A stretch of 64,000 nt of DNA. Source: Hyaloperonospora brassicae (taxonomy: Eukaryota > Oomycota > Peronosporomycetes > Peronosporales > Peronosporaceae). The DNA lies in assembly GCA_947650285.1 (NCBI GenBank), contig CANTFL010001342.1, forward strand, positions 640,456 to 704,455. The letters run 5' to 3'. Shown piece by piece: positions 1 through 11,909 of this stretch (within the stretch, counting starts at the first letter, position 1; each line of letters starts with the position of its first letter). The notes under the pieces were generated by a model that saw nothing but the letters and a program-made list of their open reading frames with translations, was not told the origin of the DNA and ran no database searches. The position numbers and the translations under genes were made by a program.

Positions 1-65
1 AGGAAACTGAAAAAAACAGAGGACGTGTATTTATACGTGTACCACATTAACTTGAGTATAATAAG

Positions 66-215
66 ACGTGGGGCATTTTTTATTTTCGTGATCATCCGGT
101 TTTTTTTTATTTCCGATTAGCTTGGGCATTTTGTTTCCGATGATTTGGGGCATTTGTATTTTCCAATTATCTCGGGCATTTTTATATTTTTAAGATTAAA
201 GCGGCATTTTATTCA
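66..215. repeat. Degenerate tandem repeat with GGGCATTT core
   Basis: The core GGGCATTTT or GGCATTTT recurs at about 70, 123, 150, 175 and 204, separated by T-rich spacers containing TTCCGAT-like stretches, giving a decayed unit of roughly 25-30 bp. It is seen directly and no function is implied. Confidence 0.5.
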
Positions 216-1340
216 TTTCACCGTATACATGTTACGATCATTCTTCCAAATCTTGCAAATTGTGATTGGGTTATATCATTGACAATTTAGTTAAGTTGAA
301 CTTAAACCGGAGACGCTGTCAGATCAAGTGTACGAGCGCTTCCATTACTTTATCATCATATTCAAGGTATTAAAGTCTCAGTCATATTATTTATTTTCGT
401 AATATTTTTTTGTACTTCTTCCCGTAACTTCTTCTGTCTATTAAAGCTTTGCCACAAATACCCTTTATGGTCTCATGTTGGTATAATTTTTGTAACTATG
501 CGTCGTTGCGACTAGGTAAAATTTGTTTTGTACTGTGGGCCTTATTCAGTATCCTTGTATTCATGTTCCAGTCCACCTAAAAATATAAGAATTGTACCTT
601 TGACACTATGTGAATCAACACATTCGTCGGCAGATTTTCTCTACTGTGCAGTGGTCAATTACACTGAAGTCTTTTACAATCTCAAGTACATAAACAGCCC
701 ACGCGTAATTCGTCGCAATCACTCTCAGAGCACTACCACCATTTTTACACTCCAAGGCGGACATTAGATGACGATCGGACGATCAAGTGGCCGGCATGTT
801 AACGGATCGATATTTCCAGCTGGTTCATGGTCCATTATCTTTCAGCAATGCTAGATCAAAATTGACATCGAAAACTGGATCTGATTCCGATATGAAAAAC
901 TGATTGCACGGTATATGTTTAACGTGCATTAGATTGATAAGAATTTAATTACCGTGTCGAATGCGTTTGTGCAAGGCGCACCCTCATCCTCGTAAGAGGT
1001 ATATTCCTGCTAATAAAGAAGGCCTTATGATCATCGAGCGACTTGTGTCGTAAAAATTTCTTCGACGCCCCAGAGTCGACTGGTATATAATATTATTTCT
1101 AAGTGTCCACTGTCGTCTTTGTAGACATCAGGAGGACAATAAATTTCGATCGTGCCTTGACTAAAAGGCTATCTGACCACTATTACAAAATATGAATTGA
1201 GCGTAATTAGCTTAATACGAGTACACATCTTGTAATAAGAAGATCCGCAGGTCTTTGTCTAAGCACAGTAGTTTGTGTGTGTGTGTTTGTCAAACGGTTG
1301 GCTAGTTGGCCATTATAAAATCGAAGAGGTACCGACTTTG

Positions 1341-1372
1341 CTGCGCGTAAGCGTGCCAACGCTTACACGCAG
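1341..1372. other. Imperfect hairpin
   Basis: CTGCGCGTAAGCGT is followed after a very short loop by AACGCTTACACGCAG, its near-perfect reverse complement with one mismatch. It stands alone in AT-rich DNA with no gene or transposon end recognised beside it, so it may be chance or a remnant end. Confidence 0.4.
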
Positions 1373-4300
1373 AGGATAAAAGACATCTTCGGCGGCTCAA
1401 AATTTGTTTGAGCCGGGGACGTAAATACTTTGTCGACCCGATGCATGTAGGTCGTGAAGCCTGATCTTAAAGCCCAAGGTAACGCGATCTCATCATCTAT
1501 TTAACTGGTCGAAGGCGACTCGCGCGTCGTCATCTAGAATGCGATGATGCTCTATGACATTGTCCAGACTCATTAATCTCGAAGAAAAATTGTTTCCATT
1601 AACTACTTTCATAGTTAAGACACCTATGATCATGATTATAGGTCAAAAAATTACGTCGAGATAGCAGCAGTAAATCGCACCATCTGCTGTCACAAAGGTC
1701 CGTACTATTCAATCAATTATTGATGAATAAATCCACCATTAAACAACCTTTTTGACATAGAAAGGTTATTCGGTCCTTGGCATTACAAGGTCGAGCAAAT
1801 TGACATCGGAATCGTAGGCAGCAACTCATATCGATTCATAACAAACAAAACGACCTTCAAGGCAGGATAACGAAATTATAGATCACTCGCTTGGTTGTCG
1901 CCCATTCGATGATTATAAATTGGAAGAGGACTTCTTAGGTAGCCAAAACATTTTTCTTTTGATGATTCAAAAAATTCGATAGGGTATGATTTTTCTTATT
2001 GTCATACAGACCATAAGGTACCACGAGATACAACAGGGAACCTTCAGCTTCTACTAACAAAAGTGCAAGCTACTTGTACATTCACAGCGTGTTATTAATA
2101 TGGAATCCTTGAAGAAACAGTACATTTGAATAGAGGCTTTCTCCTTATACGATAACATCTAGAATAAAGCGAAAGTTAAAAAATTACGAATTCTTGATAA
2201 ACAGTCCGTTCTCTCAATAAGTCCCTTCATATTATTTAAATGCATGATACTTCCACTTCAATAAACAAGGTCACTCACCACCCATTGGGCGCGTGTAGCT
2301 GTTATAGATGGTCGATACAGTAGATATCGGGGACGTATATTACTCAATATGTATAGCGAAGCTGGATGTTACCTTAAAGGATAATATGTGATATATAAAT
2401 ATATTCTAATTAGGGCAGACGTTGGCGAGTATGTTCAATTACGATACAGTGACACAATTTGCTGTCAATGACAAGTAACGTTCTGCAATCGTTTTGTAGT
2501 AGAATGAATCATTACCAATGATATATCGCTCCCTACAAAGCGATACAATCGTACTTACAGATGGAAAGCTGAATGTGTAAGGATTATATAAATATAAATT
2601 GACAATATTATTAATAGATCACCAATAGAACAATTTTTGTTGTTGCCAAGCATAACGCCAACAGTCACGCTCACTTATTAGTATATTTTGTCATTTGATC
2701 GAGGGATGTATAGTACAGCTGGTGTATGGGGCTCACAAAGATACCATTTTTATTTAAGTTAAAAAAATATCTTACTAAAAGGTTTAAACACATCATTGTG
2801 ATACACCAAAAAACAAACTCTTTGAAACAACATGTGAGCCTATAAAACTGTACCTGCAGCACTACATCACAACGGTCTTCGAATGATCTTTGGCAGAGCT
2901 TTAAATGCTAACAACTATCAACACGTACAAAATACAACAACAAAAATTCACCTTGATAAGCGTCATTTTTGTTCTTATACCAGATGTATGTAAAGTTAGC
3001 AGCTAATTTCTTTGTTCGACAATGAACTTGCGCTGTCACAACTGTCAAACAGCATCATGAATCGCCAAAAGCATTATGCATATTTCCATAACATATCTCT
3101 TAATGCTATGTATTAGCAGAGAAATGTCCACTGCACATTAAATTACGTCGTATAACTGCTGCGAATGTTGGCGTCGAATAAGCTCATCGGGGTGGCAGAA
3201 CCTCTTGCAACATGTAAGATGTATTGTATCTCGTTGTGGATACCATCCATTGCGCTGTCTATTTCCTTTACATAATTCCATTATGGAACATTCAAGCGCG
3301 GCAAAATTTTGAATAACGTAAATTTTTTGTCACGAGCGAGCGCACCAATTATTGACCATCACCAAACTGCGAGTCGTTTTAATGCAGTCTTAGATGATTT
3401 TTAAGATAGCAGGATCGCATAACAATCACAAAACATTTCCGATGGGCATCTTCTCGTACAGAAAAGATATTATTAAATCCATAAGGTGCAATGACGATCG
3501 AGAGTTTAGCCTACATCTTCATTTCGGTAATGATGCCGCTTAGCGTGTGATAGATTTCTCTTATTGCTTTAACGAAGCGCGGAAAAAATTGTTTACGAGT
3601 ATAGTGTTGTAGGCCATGGATGATAAATTAATTTAAGCGTTTCCAACGACATGGGCGCAAGTACGAACCAGTAAAGACAGATGCGTCTTTGCATGCAAAC
3701 GTACCTGACATCGATTGTGCTTGTATAATCATACTTTGTAGGCGTACGAGCACCGACTCCCGGCTGGATTTGAGCGCCTCATTGCACGTATTCGTGTCAA
3801 ATGACGATATGATCCCCGAACTAATAAAATGGTGCGCGTGCCGGATGTCTGGAAGACGCGGAATTTTACCGCAAGTCCCAAGAGGAAAAAGATGTTTAAG
3901 CCAAGAAAGGGCATAAGACCGTTAAGTTACTGAAAGATTGATTGACGGTGACAACTATACCAACAATAACGGATTGATTGCCGGTGAAAACTATACTAAC
4001 AAAGAAGGATCGAATACCGACCGGACTGTGAAGGAATTTCGGACAACACAGTCAAGGTCGAAATATTTGGAAAAAATACAGAGATTAGTTTAATTTCTAT
4101 GTTACTCACAAGGCAAAAAGGCATTTTACTTCGACTTAAGCAAATGATTTCGGTGCTGCTCTCGGCGATTTAACCGACAATCAACTTAAAATATCGTCAT
4201 TGGTGCGTTTAAAGGTCGTTATTTTGTAATCACATATACAGCTCCAGGCGTCGGCTGCTATCAGCTAAAAAGATAGCGATAAGTGTGATGAATAAAACGG

Positions 4301-6935
4301 TAATGATTTGTAAAATCTCTACCGGCTGTCCTCAACATTCATCCCAATGAAATCGAGAAGCTGGCTCAAGTAGTTCAGGCACTTTTTATGGAAACATTCC
4401 TCTGAGGTGGAGGTCATACGACACGTGATCGATTTTGGTCTCTTCATTACACCGACGCAAGCGGGTCAAGTGAATCTAGCCTCTGCAAAGGTAAATATTA
4501 CAACGAAACATACGAAAAATATACTTAAGGGTCCACGTATTCCGTATAGGCACTTTGCGGCTAGGGCGAAGTGGCGTATACTTGCTGCTAGCTCCGTCCC
4601 GACGTACAACCAGCGGTCCATCAGGACATTGAAGTTAAACGGCCGCTGGGACGGCGTACTATCGTGATCTTTTAAAAAATGATCATGCTATATTTTCGCG
4701 CTCACGTTAGATCATATAATAGCCCGTGCTCTTGAAAGAATCAATAATACGCCAGTTTAATATGTGAGCGAGTAGATATTGGAAAAAAACATCAGTGAGA
4801 CTGCATTTTGTCGAGGACTTCCGGTAGCCGCAGCTGCCTTGGTCCCGAGCGAGATGAGCACAATCGTATTTAGGACCGAGCACCCAAACTTGCCAACCCC
4901 TAAACTATAGACCGTACTATTAAGACCAGATGAAATAGGCTGTAAGTTCTTCCTTATCCAACATGGCACCTGCGCGTCCTTAAATTACACCACACGGGAC
5001 ATCGACAATATTTTTTACCATTGCTACGATCAAAAGGTGAGGACCAAGACACCTCCTCCTTATATTGGTGCAATGGTCAACTACCATCTTGGTTATTTAC
5101 TCGCACATGTATATATTTTTTAAATGACGGCGAAGATATTAACGTTTCGGCCATCTCCGTTTATCCTTTATTTACTAATAGACACTTGTGCATAATAGTT
5201 TTAAGGTTACTACTAGTCGCGACTCCGTCGTACCTGCAGCCCACCTCACTTCGGCCGCATATAGGCGAAGGGGCCCCATTAGATTATTCTGATTAGTGTC
5301 AATGAACTAAGTCCATCTTTACGCGCGAGTCAGCTTTCTATCGGTAAAAATTCGCGCAAAATATTATTTTGCTCATCCGCATCTTCACCGTTTTCCTTGC
5401 AGTGTTCTGGAGACCGTTAACAATGGCCAAATCTGACAGGCTATATTTCAAATATCGGGTGGTTATCATAACGGCAGTTTATTTATTCTCCCGACTTAGG
5501 TCGTACATAGTGTCGAATCCCGCCGCCTGAGCTATATTACGTTCTTTAAGCTTTTAAATACCCATGCAAATACTTCGATACAAATGCGGGTGGGATAACC
5601 TTTTCAGAACCTTGTACATTTAAATGAGTAATTCGGCATTTGTTCGGACTAAAAGTCGTTCAAAAATACTTGGCAACTTGCGTCGAATCAAGAATAGAAG
5701 TGCCTAAAAGCTTTGTCAAGGCCAGACTCCTCTTATCATAGTACATAATTTTCAAAGCGCTGCATGCCGTTAATCCTGGCAAAATGTTGTATCCACTGTA
5801 GGTCGATGCCGACCATAATGAATTTACAGCATAATATACACAAGCGTATTATTTGCATCAAATGTGACGTTCGATGATTGATGCTTGGTGTACTTCTGCA
5901 TGCAATTAATGTTGTCCATCGAGAAAGGAGAACTTCCGCTTTTTCCGTTTAGATTAAATGTCATGTGTGTCCCGCGCACGAGCTGCTTGGGTGGCTGAAC
6001 AATGCGTCAATCAGTATCCAACGTATTTGCCATAAAGTGCAAACAACGTTTTCGGATCAGCATCATCATCTGCATTTGTAGACTTTCTTTGTATCTTTAG
6101 GCAACGTATCCTGATGCCGTTCGTGACCAATTTTTTGCAGAGGAAATCTTAAGAACAATCTACGTGTCGCCCAACTATCGAAACGGTACAAGGAGATATG
6201 CAAGGAGGGCAGCAGAATTCCTGAGTGCACTTTTCTCTCTCGCCATGTTAAATTTGATAAAGGTGTTTGTCATCAAACGGGAAGCGTAAGTGATGCTTGT
6301 TTGGTCTTTGTCTGTTTACTACAGTAGGAACAGGGATACGGTAAGTGCGCGGTGTAAGCTGCCACCATCTTTTGTCGGTTCTTAAATGGTGAATGCAGTC
6401 TGCTAGTAGCAATTCAATTATGGATGACAGATACATCTTGCAGCTCCTTAAACTACGCAATGGGTCGATACGTGTGAACGAATAAGTATTTTTATAGTTA
6501 TAAAGCCTAGAGTAGTAGGAGCAAAAGGAGCGATGACTGGGCCCACAACAACAACTGCTGCGCGACTCGATATGGCGACACTTCCTCACGAAAGTTACCA
6601 GGAGCTCGGCTATACATTGACGACTTGTTGTCTACATTACTATACGACGTGTTAGTCGCTAACAAACGTAGCTGTCAGACAAAAGCGATCCCTCGCGTTG
6701 AAAACGAAGCACAGAAAAGAAAACGCAATGCACTACAAAATAGGTTCATGAGCAACGACCACTTCCTTGTATTAGAACTTAATTGTCTTCAGCAGCTACA
6801 GAGAGCGATTGCCATTCAAGTCACAGCATCACAAGCTCAAGAGAACCTCATGCCGCACCATGTCGAATAGTCCTCCAAGTATGATGTGACAGCGGCCTGG
6901 TCAGGATGACATCGGACCGATTAGCGTCTGCAGCG

Positions 6936-7187
6936 CTAATTACCAATCGGGCAATTGTGGATCCACGGTTTCTCAGTGCAACACGACTTGCAGCAGTCTG
7001 AGTAGTCCTTAAAAAAAGAGCTTGCACCTTTTGACCCACAGAATTCTTCAACCCAACGAACATAATCGGCAGAGTATTTCGGAGCGCAAGCTCCATTCGT
7101 GCGACAATTATTACCTATTTTTGTAGATTGGCTGAACGCAAGATCGAAGGCCATGGCGGCGAAAACGATGGAGAGGCTGACCTTCAT
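6936..7187 (-). CDS. Small cysteine-rich secreted protein SCR-C (single module)
   Basis: An 83-residue protein that begins with a signal peptide (MKVSLSIVFAAMAFDLAFSQ, cleavage probably after residue 18-20). The mature part of about 63 residues has eight cysteines: C-x5-C, then DYV and an E-E-F-C, then DCC-x2-SCC and a final HNCP. Reduced size, signal peptide and even cysteine number fit an apoplastic effector; the arrangement resembles oomycete PcF/SCR proteins, but I cannot confirm that family. The mature domain aligns with the second half of SCR-B (shared NGAC, YV-R-V-E, K-D-Y-x-D-C, CC), so this paralogue carries one cysteine module where A and B carry two. The start is a true ATG next to the signal peptide, and the 5' leader contains an ACACCACAC stretch also found before the paralogues. 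It lies in repeat unit C without other intact genes. Function is inferred. Confidence 0.72.
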   Translation of the reverse strand: MKVSLSIVFAAMAFDLAFSQSTKIGNNCRTNGACAPKYSADYVRWVEEFCGSKGASSFFKDYSDCCKSCCTEKPWIHNCPIGN

Positions 7188-7735
7188 CGGACGGTGTGAT
7201 GAGTTCGATAGCTTGGTGTGGTGTAGAAGGCTCGGTGGTTCTTGGCAAAATGCGGAATGCCAACTTCGTCAGTAGTGCTCGATAATTAAGAATGCCCCGC
7301 GCTCGATTCTGATTGGGCATCCAGTCGCTTAATCTAAATCGAACGCGTGGCATTCTTGATGTTTACATGGGACAGACAAACTAGGCTGTAAAGACGGAGG
7401 CGCCATCGCTTGCTCAAATGAGTAAAAGCGTTTCGATTTCAAGGGGTTGTGACATCCGACGTCGCTGCGCTCGTAAAAACGTCTTCGTAGCTTCAGGCTT
7501 TGTCTCGCAGGCATGTTCGTTCGACGATAACCATCTATCTTGTCATTCTTCAGCAAGCAAATTTTGGTTCTTGCCTGGACGTACTATGTCTCGATGCACA
7601 TCTTGGGCACATGTCGAATGCGATTTGACGCAGGCGAAGTAGTCTAGTTGGTACAAACTAACCTAGAGCCACCACCTTTGGCAGATGCCAAGAGCGTCCG
7701 TTTTTACACGATCGGCTCGAGGCACGCTCCTAAAA

Positions 7736-7880
7736 CTATACGGACCTGTCATTGACGGAGTCGATAGGAATCTTATGGCCACGACGTTCTTCGCCCGAAA
7801 ACCAATTGACAGTAGCCTCAAAGTATTGCAACACACGTAGCATTTGGATCATCTTCTGCTGATCGTCGAACATTGCTTCC
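7736..7880 (-). pseudogene. Conserved unknown coding remnant upstream of SCR-C
   Basis: On the minus strand a frame contains LQYFEATV, then FS-x-EERR-x-H and IDS-x-x-DRS. The same frame is preserved in unit A at about 33860-33960 (LQYFEATVGLFSDEERRRH) despite strong nucleotide divergence between the units. That suggests the stretch once coded for protein. It lies upstream of the SCR gene on the same strand. I do not recognise the family, and flanking stops and the lack of an ATG-led frame suggest decay. Confidence 0.35.
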
Positions 7881-8049
7881 CTTCGCGGTCTATATGTGGT
7901 CGGACGGCTACCGTTATTGTGCGAACATACGGAACGCATGAATAAAAGTGACGATCGAAGGCACGTGCTTGTCGCTACCTCGTGAGCACGACCGAACGAC
8001 GGATATGGACAACACAACCACTTTCATTCTATGTCGCGTCGTCGTCTGT

Positions 8050-11000
8050 CCCGTCGCTTTATTTCCCAAATATTTGCGGTCACGCTTCGGTCAAATCACG
8101 CCTCAGCCGCATCGCGGGGGCCGAAGTGGGCGAGGCCTGTCTTGCGCATGCTCCTCGCGCGACCCAAATTTTGCGTGGGTTGTAGACACGATATGGATCA
8201 CGATCGACGGCGTCCCCGCGCCACGTTTCACTACTCCAGTATACGCAACCGCGGGTGAGATTGATGACTGTCTAAATCCCTTTACAATTAGACGCAAGAT
8301 GTCTGAAAATTTTGAAGCCAGAGATACAGTGCCGGGTGTGGCTGCTCTTCGTGGCAGGCCGCGAGACGCAGCGAGTCTTGGCCAGAATGGAAGGTAAACA
8401 GTTCGAGACCCGCGTGCAAACGAGCTGCTTGAAGTTCGATAGCGGCGCCCCTATGTTCACACATAGCCAAGGCATATGATTGACGCACGCCCGTTGTCCA
8501 GAAACGTACGACACTACTTTGACACGTCGTGGACTGCACGCCGCAAAACACGGCGTCGTTGCATCACACCATGAATGCGGGATGCCAATGAAGCTCAACA
8601 AAATCACACCCGTCGTCACACCTGTTCGCCCGCCGCGGCATCATCCCGAAGTTGCTTGAGCAGTCTAGACCGCTGATGCACCGGGATCACTGGAGCTTGA
8701 CGATGACACAGCTGCCGAAGCAGCTAGAACAAACGTGTCGAGTATCTATAGCGCCAGTCGAGTGTCTAAATAATGTGCCACAGCACACCCGCGCTTTCGG
8801 CAACCCAAATACTTGTCTCGAAACGTCGGCCATTTCCCAGTTTGGGCGCTTCGAGCAACACAGGCCAAGCCAAGAAGACCCCAAAGAGCCGGCCAAATGG
8901 CCCCTTCCTTTGGCGAGATTCCCCTGTGGTGTGGCCCAATGTAAAAGGTGAGAGGCTTTCCTGATGCTGCGTGCGAACCGGAAGGGGAGCAATGGGCACG
9001 ACATCCTGAGGTGTGGGGAACGTCGACGGTGTTGAATCCCCTGCACCCAAGGTGGAAGCATGTTCCAGCTCTTGTGCGTTCGCCTTCAGTATGCCGACAC
9101 GTTCGCCGAGCGCGACGCCCGGTCGACGACGAGAGATCGCCTTGACCGTGTTGATGGCCGTTCGATTCAGCCTCCGCGATGCATGCAGGGGACAAGTCAA
9201 TATGGCGCATTGGAACATGTCCGAAGTGGTAAATGGCCGCACCTTCTAGCGCCCTCTGCACTCTATAAGCACACGGTGGTGGGATACGGGATACACGTGC
9301 CCTCTGCGGAGTGCCCCCCCCCCATGAAGCCCGACGTCTCGAGCTAGCAGGATGAGCCAGCTCGGAGAAGATTGACGTAGCCATGGTAGACGATATAGGC
9401 AAATGTCCATACAGATTTCTTCGACTAGACCTATGTACGCAATAGATAGTCTGATTCTCTCTCTCTCTCTCTCTCTCTTGTCTCGAAGTGTCGGGCACTC
9501 TGAGTACGCCGGTAATGCGCGGCAGCTACTGTCAGTGAGACGGTCTGCGTGATAGAAATTTCGTTGTTTAGTGGCGACGCGATACGCCGTCCAAACTTGT
9601 AAGTCGCAGCACCCGTTGTCATGCTTCCACACTGGGAAGGGAGCTGTTTTTTTGCCGCTGCTCGTTACCACGTATCCGTGTGAATACTAGCCTCTCATCG
9701 CTCCAGCAAAGGTTTCAAGGGTAGAGTAAGCTGGCGCTTGTGGCGATAGAAAGCCCGTTTCACAGTCTCCTGACGAATAGGTCCATTGAGGGCCATTTGA
9801 GGTACCCCCACGCGTAGCGATGATGGCTACGATGATGGCTACGATGATGGCTAGGGTGTGCGCAAAAGACCATTTCGAACTGCCCAAGGTGCGCAGCTCC
9901 AACTCCGACGCTCGCCTTTCGATGCCCCGTCGAGCTCCAGCAGCTCCGCGAGAAAAGCTAATCCAGCCCGACGGCGGACGCGATTGGACCGTATTGACCG
10001 TCCGGCACGAACTGACCTCTACGAACACTCACGATGCTGCCCCGTCGCTCAGTCGCCCAGTCCTATTCATGACGGAACGGCGGGGAAGGTTGAACCGACA
10101 AGACGAATTCTAGACCCAGTTTCGATCCAATCGTGAGACAGGGAGACGCCAACAAAAGAGCGGATGTTTGAGGTTGTTCCGAATACGTGACTCATGTGCA
10201 CGATGAACGAGAGTCGGGGATTGACGCGCGCCAGATACCGAAGTAAGTTTAAGTTGGTTTGACGATGCTAGATAAGTTGAACACAACAAGAACGTAGTTT
10301 GTCAAGGTCGATAACCGTTTTATAAATACCAAGAAAGAAATATAGCAGCTCATGCTTGAAGCAGCAAGAGCCACGTGTCTTTCTAAGAAGTAGTCTCGAT
10401 GGCTTTGTCATGTAGATCTTCGATCGCATGTTGATTTATGAGAAGCTGAGATTTTCGAGTCCAACCCCGTTTTGTATTGCGGGGCTGCAATAGCTTGCCA
10501 AAGGAAGGTTCTGGACTCTAAGAGCCCTTTCGTTTGTAGAACCAAATCAATGGCGCAACGAGGCAACAAGATCAAATGCACCTAAAAGATGACGACGCAA
10601 CAAGTCTTCAACCAGTTCCATTCATACTAAATGACTCAATGACCAACTGTACAGAATGCGTAAGCGCAACACCCGTTCACAAGTCTTGCACTCTTCTGCT
10701 CATGACGCGAGCTGCTGCTTTCGTTTGGCTGTTAAAACCGTACTTCATATCAGCAAAGTACCTCAAATACAAGGATCCTACTACCTATCGATAGTAAAAA
10801 CAGTACACCGACCTGTTTGGGTGGCTGACAGGTGGTAGCTCCAAAACTCAGGCTTAGTATCAACGACTTGTGCTCGTGGGACCCCGAACAAGGTACGTGT
10901 ATTTACGCTACCCGTTCTTCTTCGTGTCGACACCACCAAAGTGAACCACCGTAACAAACTGACTCGCTCAACCACAGTTCTGCTTCTCGCAAATAAAAAG

Positions 11001-11909
11001 TGGCTTGTTGATCCGAATGTCATGTCTGGTTGTAAAAGTTGTATAGCTGAGCTACGCGATCGACTAATAAGCGATCGATGCAGCTCTTAAACTCCTTGCG
11101 TGTCATTTCGCTTCGTGTCTCGAGTTAGTTCATGATACCAACAGTTATGGTAGTCAACAACGTAATGGAAGAATCGTTCATCTTTACTGCTATCGATTAT
11201 GATCTTCTCTCCGATCCACACTCATGAGTCGAAGTCATGAAACCGCTCATCGCTTTTGCAGTGCGAAGTCCTCATCAATTGTGCCTCTTGCTCACTGGTG
11301 TGTCCTGATCCAACAGCGTCATTCACCTAGTTGCTGGGCATATTGCTAGAGCCGATTTGCACGTCATGAACGTTTGTTCCGCTGGTGGTGTCGCACTTCT
11401 GTAGCTGGTTTTGCGTACGTTTTGCTAATGTCGGTATTCACTCGCAGATCGAAGCATGGTCTGTCTACACCTATGAACGAACTGCACTCGCTGGCAAAGA
11501 GCCTGGTCGAAGATGACAGAACCACGTAGTCGGTCTTCGTTGTGAAGGAATAGGACAGACTGCCATTGGTGCTCTCGACAACAGTGGCGTGCGAGAAGAC
11601 CACGGTACGTTCTGCCAGAGCTTTCACCTAGCGTGTTGCTTCACCACGCAATGTACCCCTATGTGTGGGGACGACTCGCACGACAAAGTGATGCGGTTCT
11701 CGCAATGCAAATATCTTGCCGGAATATTGAAACGTAGGAGTACATGGGGCAGTAGTGTACATTGTGAACAAGTATCGCCCGACGAGGAACGACCACGAGA
11801 CCTACAGTACTGTCAACGTACAGGCCTGCATGAAACCAGACGTTGTCTCGTCGCCTTCGCTCGCACGACGCTGGAAAAAGAGCCTGCAGTATAAACAATC
11901 GTAGTCCAT
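8050..11909. other. GC-richer stretch without a supported gene
   Basis: Many overlapping open frames occur on both strands (the longest, 250 codons on the minus strand at 8746-9498, is rich in R, S, H and C). None shows a domain, a signal peptide or a consistent frame. Low-complexity features are a (CT)n run at 9457-9478 and three copies of a 12-bp unit GATGATGGCTAC at 9819-9854. The rest may be decayed transposon sequence, but I recognise no element. Confidence 0.45.
9819..9854. repeat. 12-bp tandem repeat, three copies
   Basis: Unit GATGATGGCTAC is repeated at 9819, 9831 and 9843 (last copy ends TAG). Its length, a multiple of three, and its perfection suggest recent slippage. Confidence 0.85.

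Larger units (their letters stand above)
1..5770. other. AT-rich gene-poor region
   Basis: No convincing coding region is visible. The open frames are short, lack recognisable motifs and scatter over both strands as expected by chance. Base composition is clearly more AT-rich than the 11.9-21.8 kb block. It contains a degenerate tandem repeat near the left end, a hairpin at 1341-1372, and near 2265-2330 a stretch resembling the right end of the small inverted-repeat element described at 37395-38043. Confidence 0.6.
5770..8050 (-). repeat. Repeat unit C: diverged copy of the SCR-bearing segment
   Basis: This segment is colinear with units A (22705-22923 plus 31975-34230) and B (42317-44590) but much more diverged. 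Shared landmarks in order are a GATGCTTGGT stretch near 5880, GTAGACTTTCTTTGTA near 6078 (GTAGATTTTCTTTGTA in A and B), a TGCAGTCTG...AGTAGC stretch near 6394, CACTTCCTTGTATTAG near 6760 (CACTTCTTTGTATTAC in A and B), the SCR gene at 6936-7187, and a conserved minus-strand reading frame near 7740-7870. It is the oldest of three copies and so gives an outgroup for the A/B pair. Confidence 0.65.

Noticed and set aside
528..767. 79-codon frame in the left AT-rich region
   Set aside because: No signal peptide, domain or homologous copy elsewhere in the window; the length is within chance expectation.
8746..9498. 250-codon minus-strand frame in the GC-rich block
   Set aside because: No domain, biased composition (R, S, H, C), overlaps several similar-length frames on both strands and crosses a CT microsatellite.
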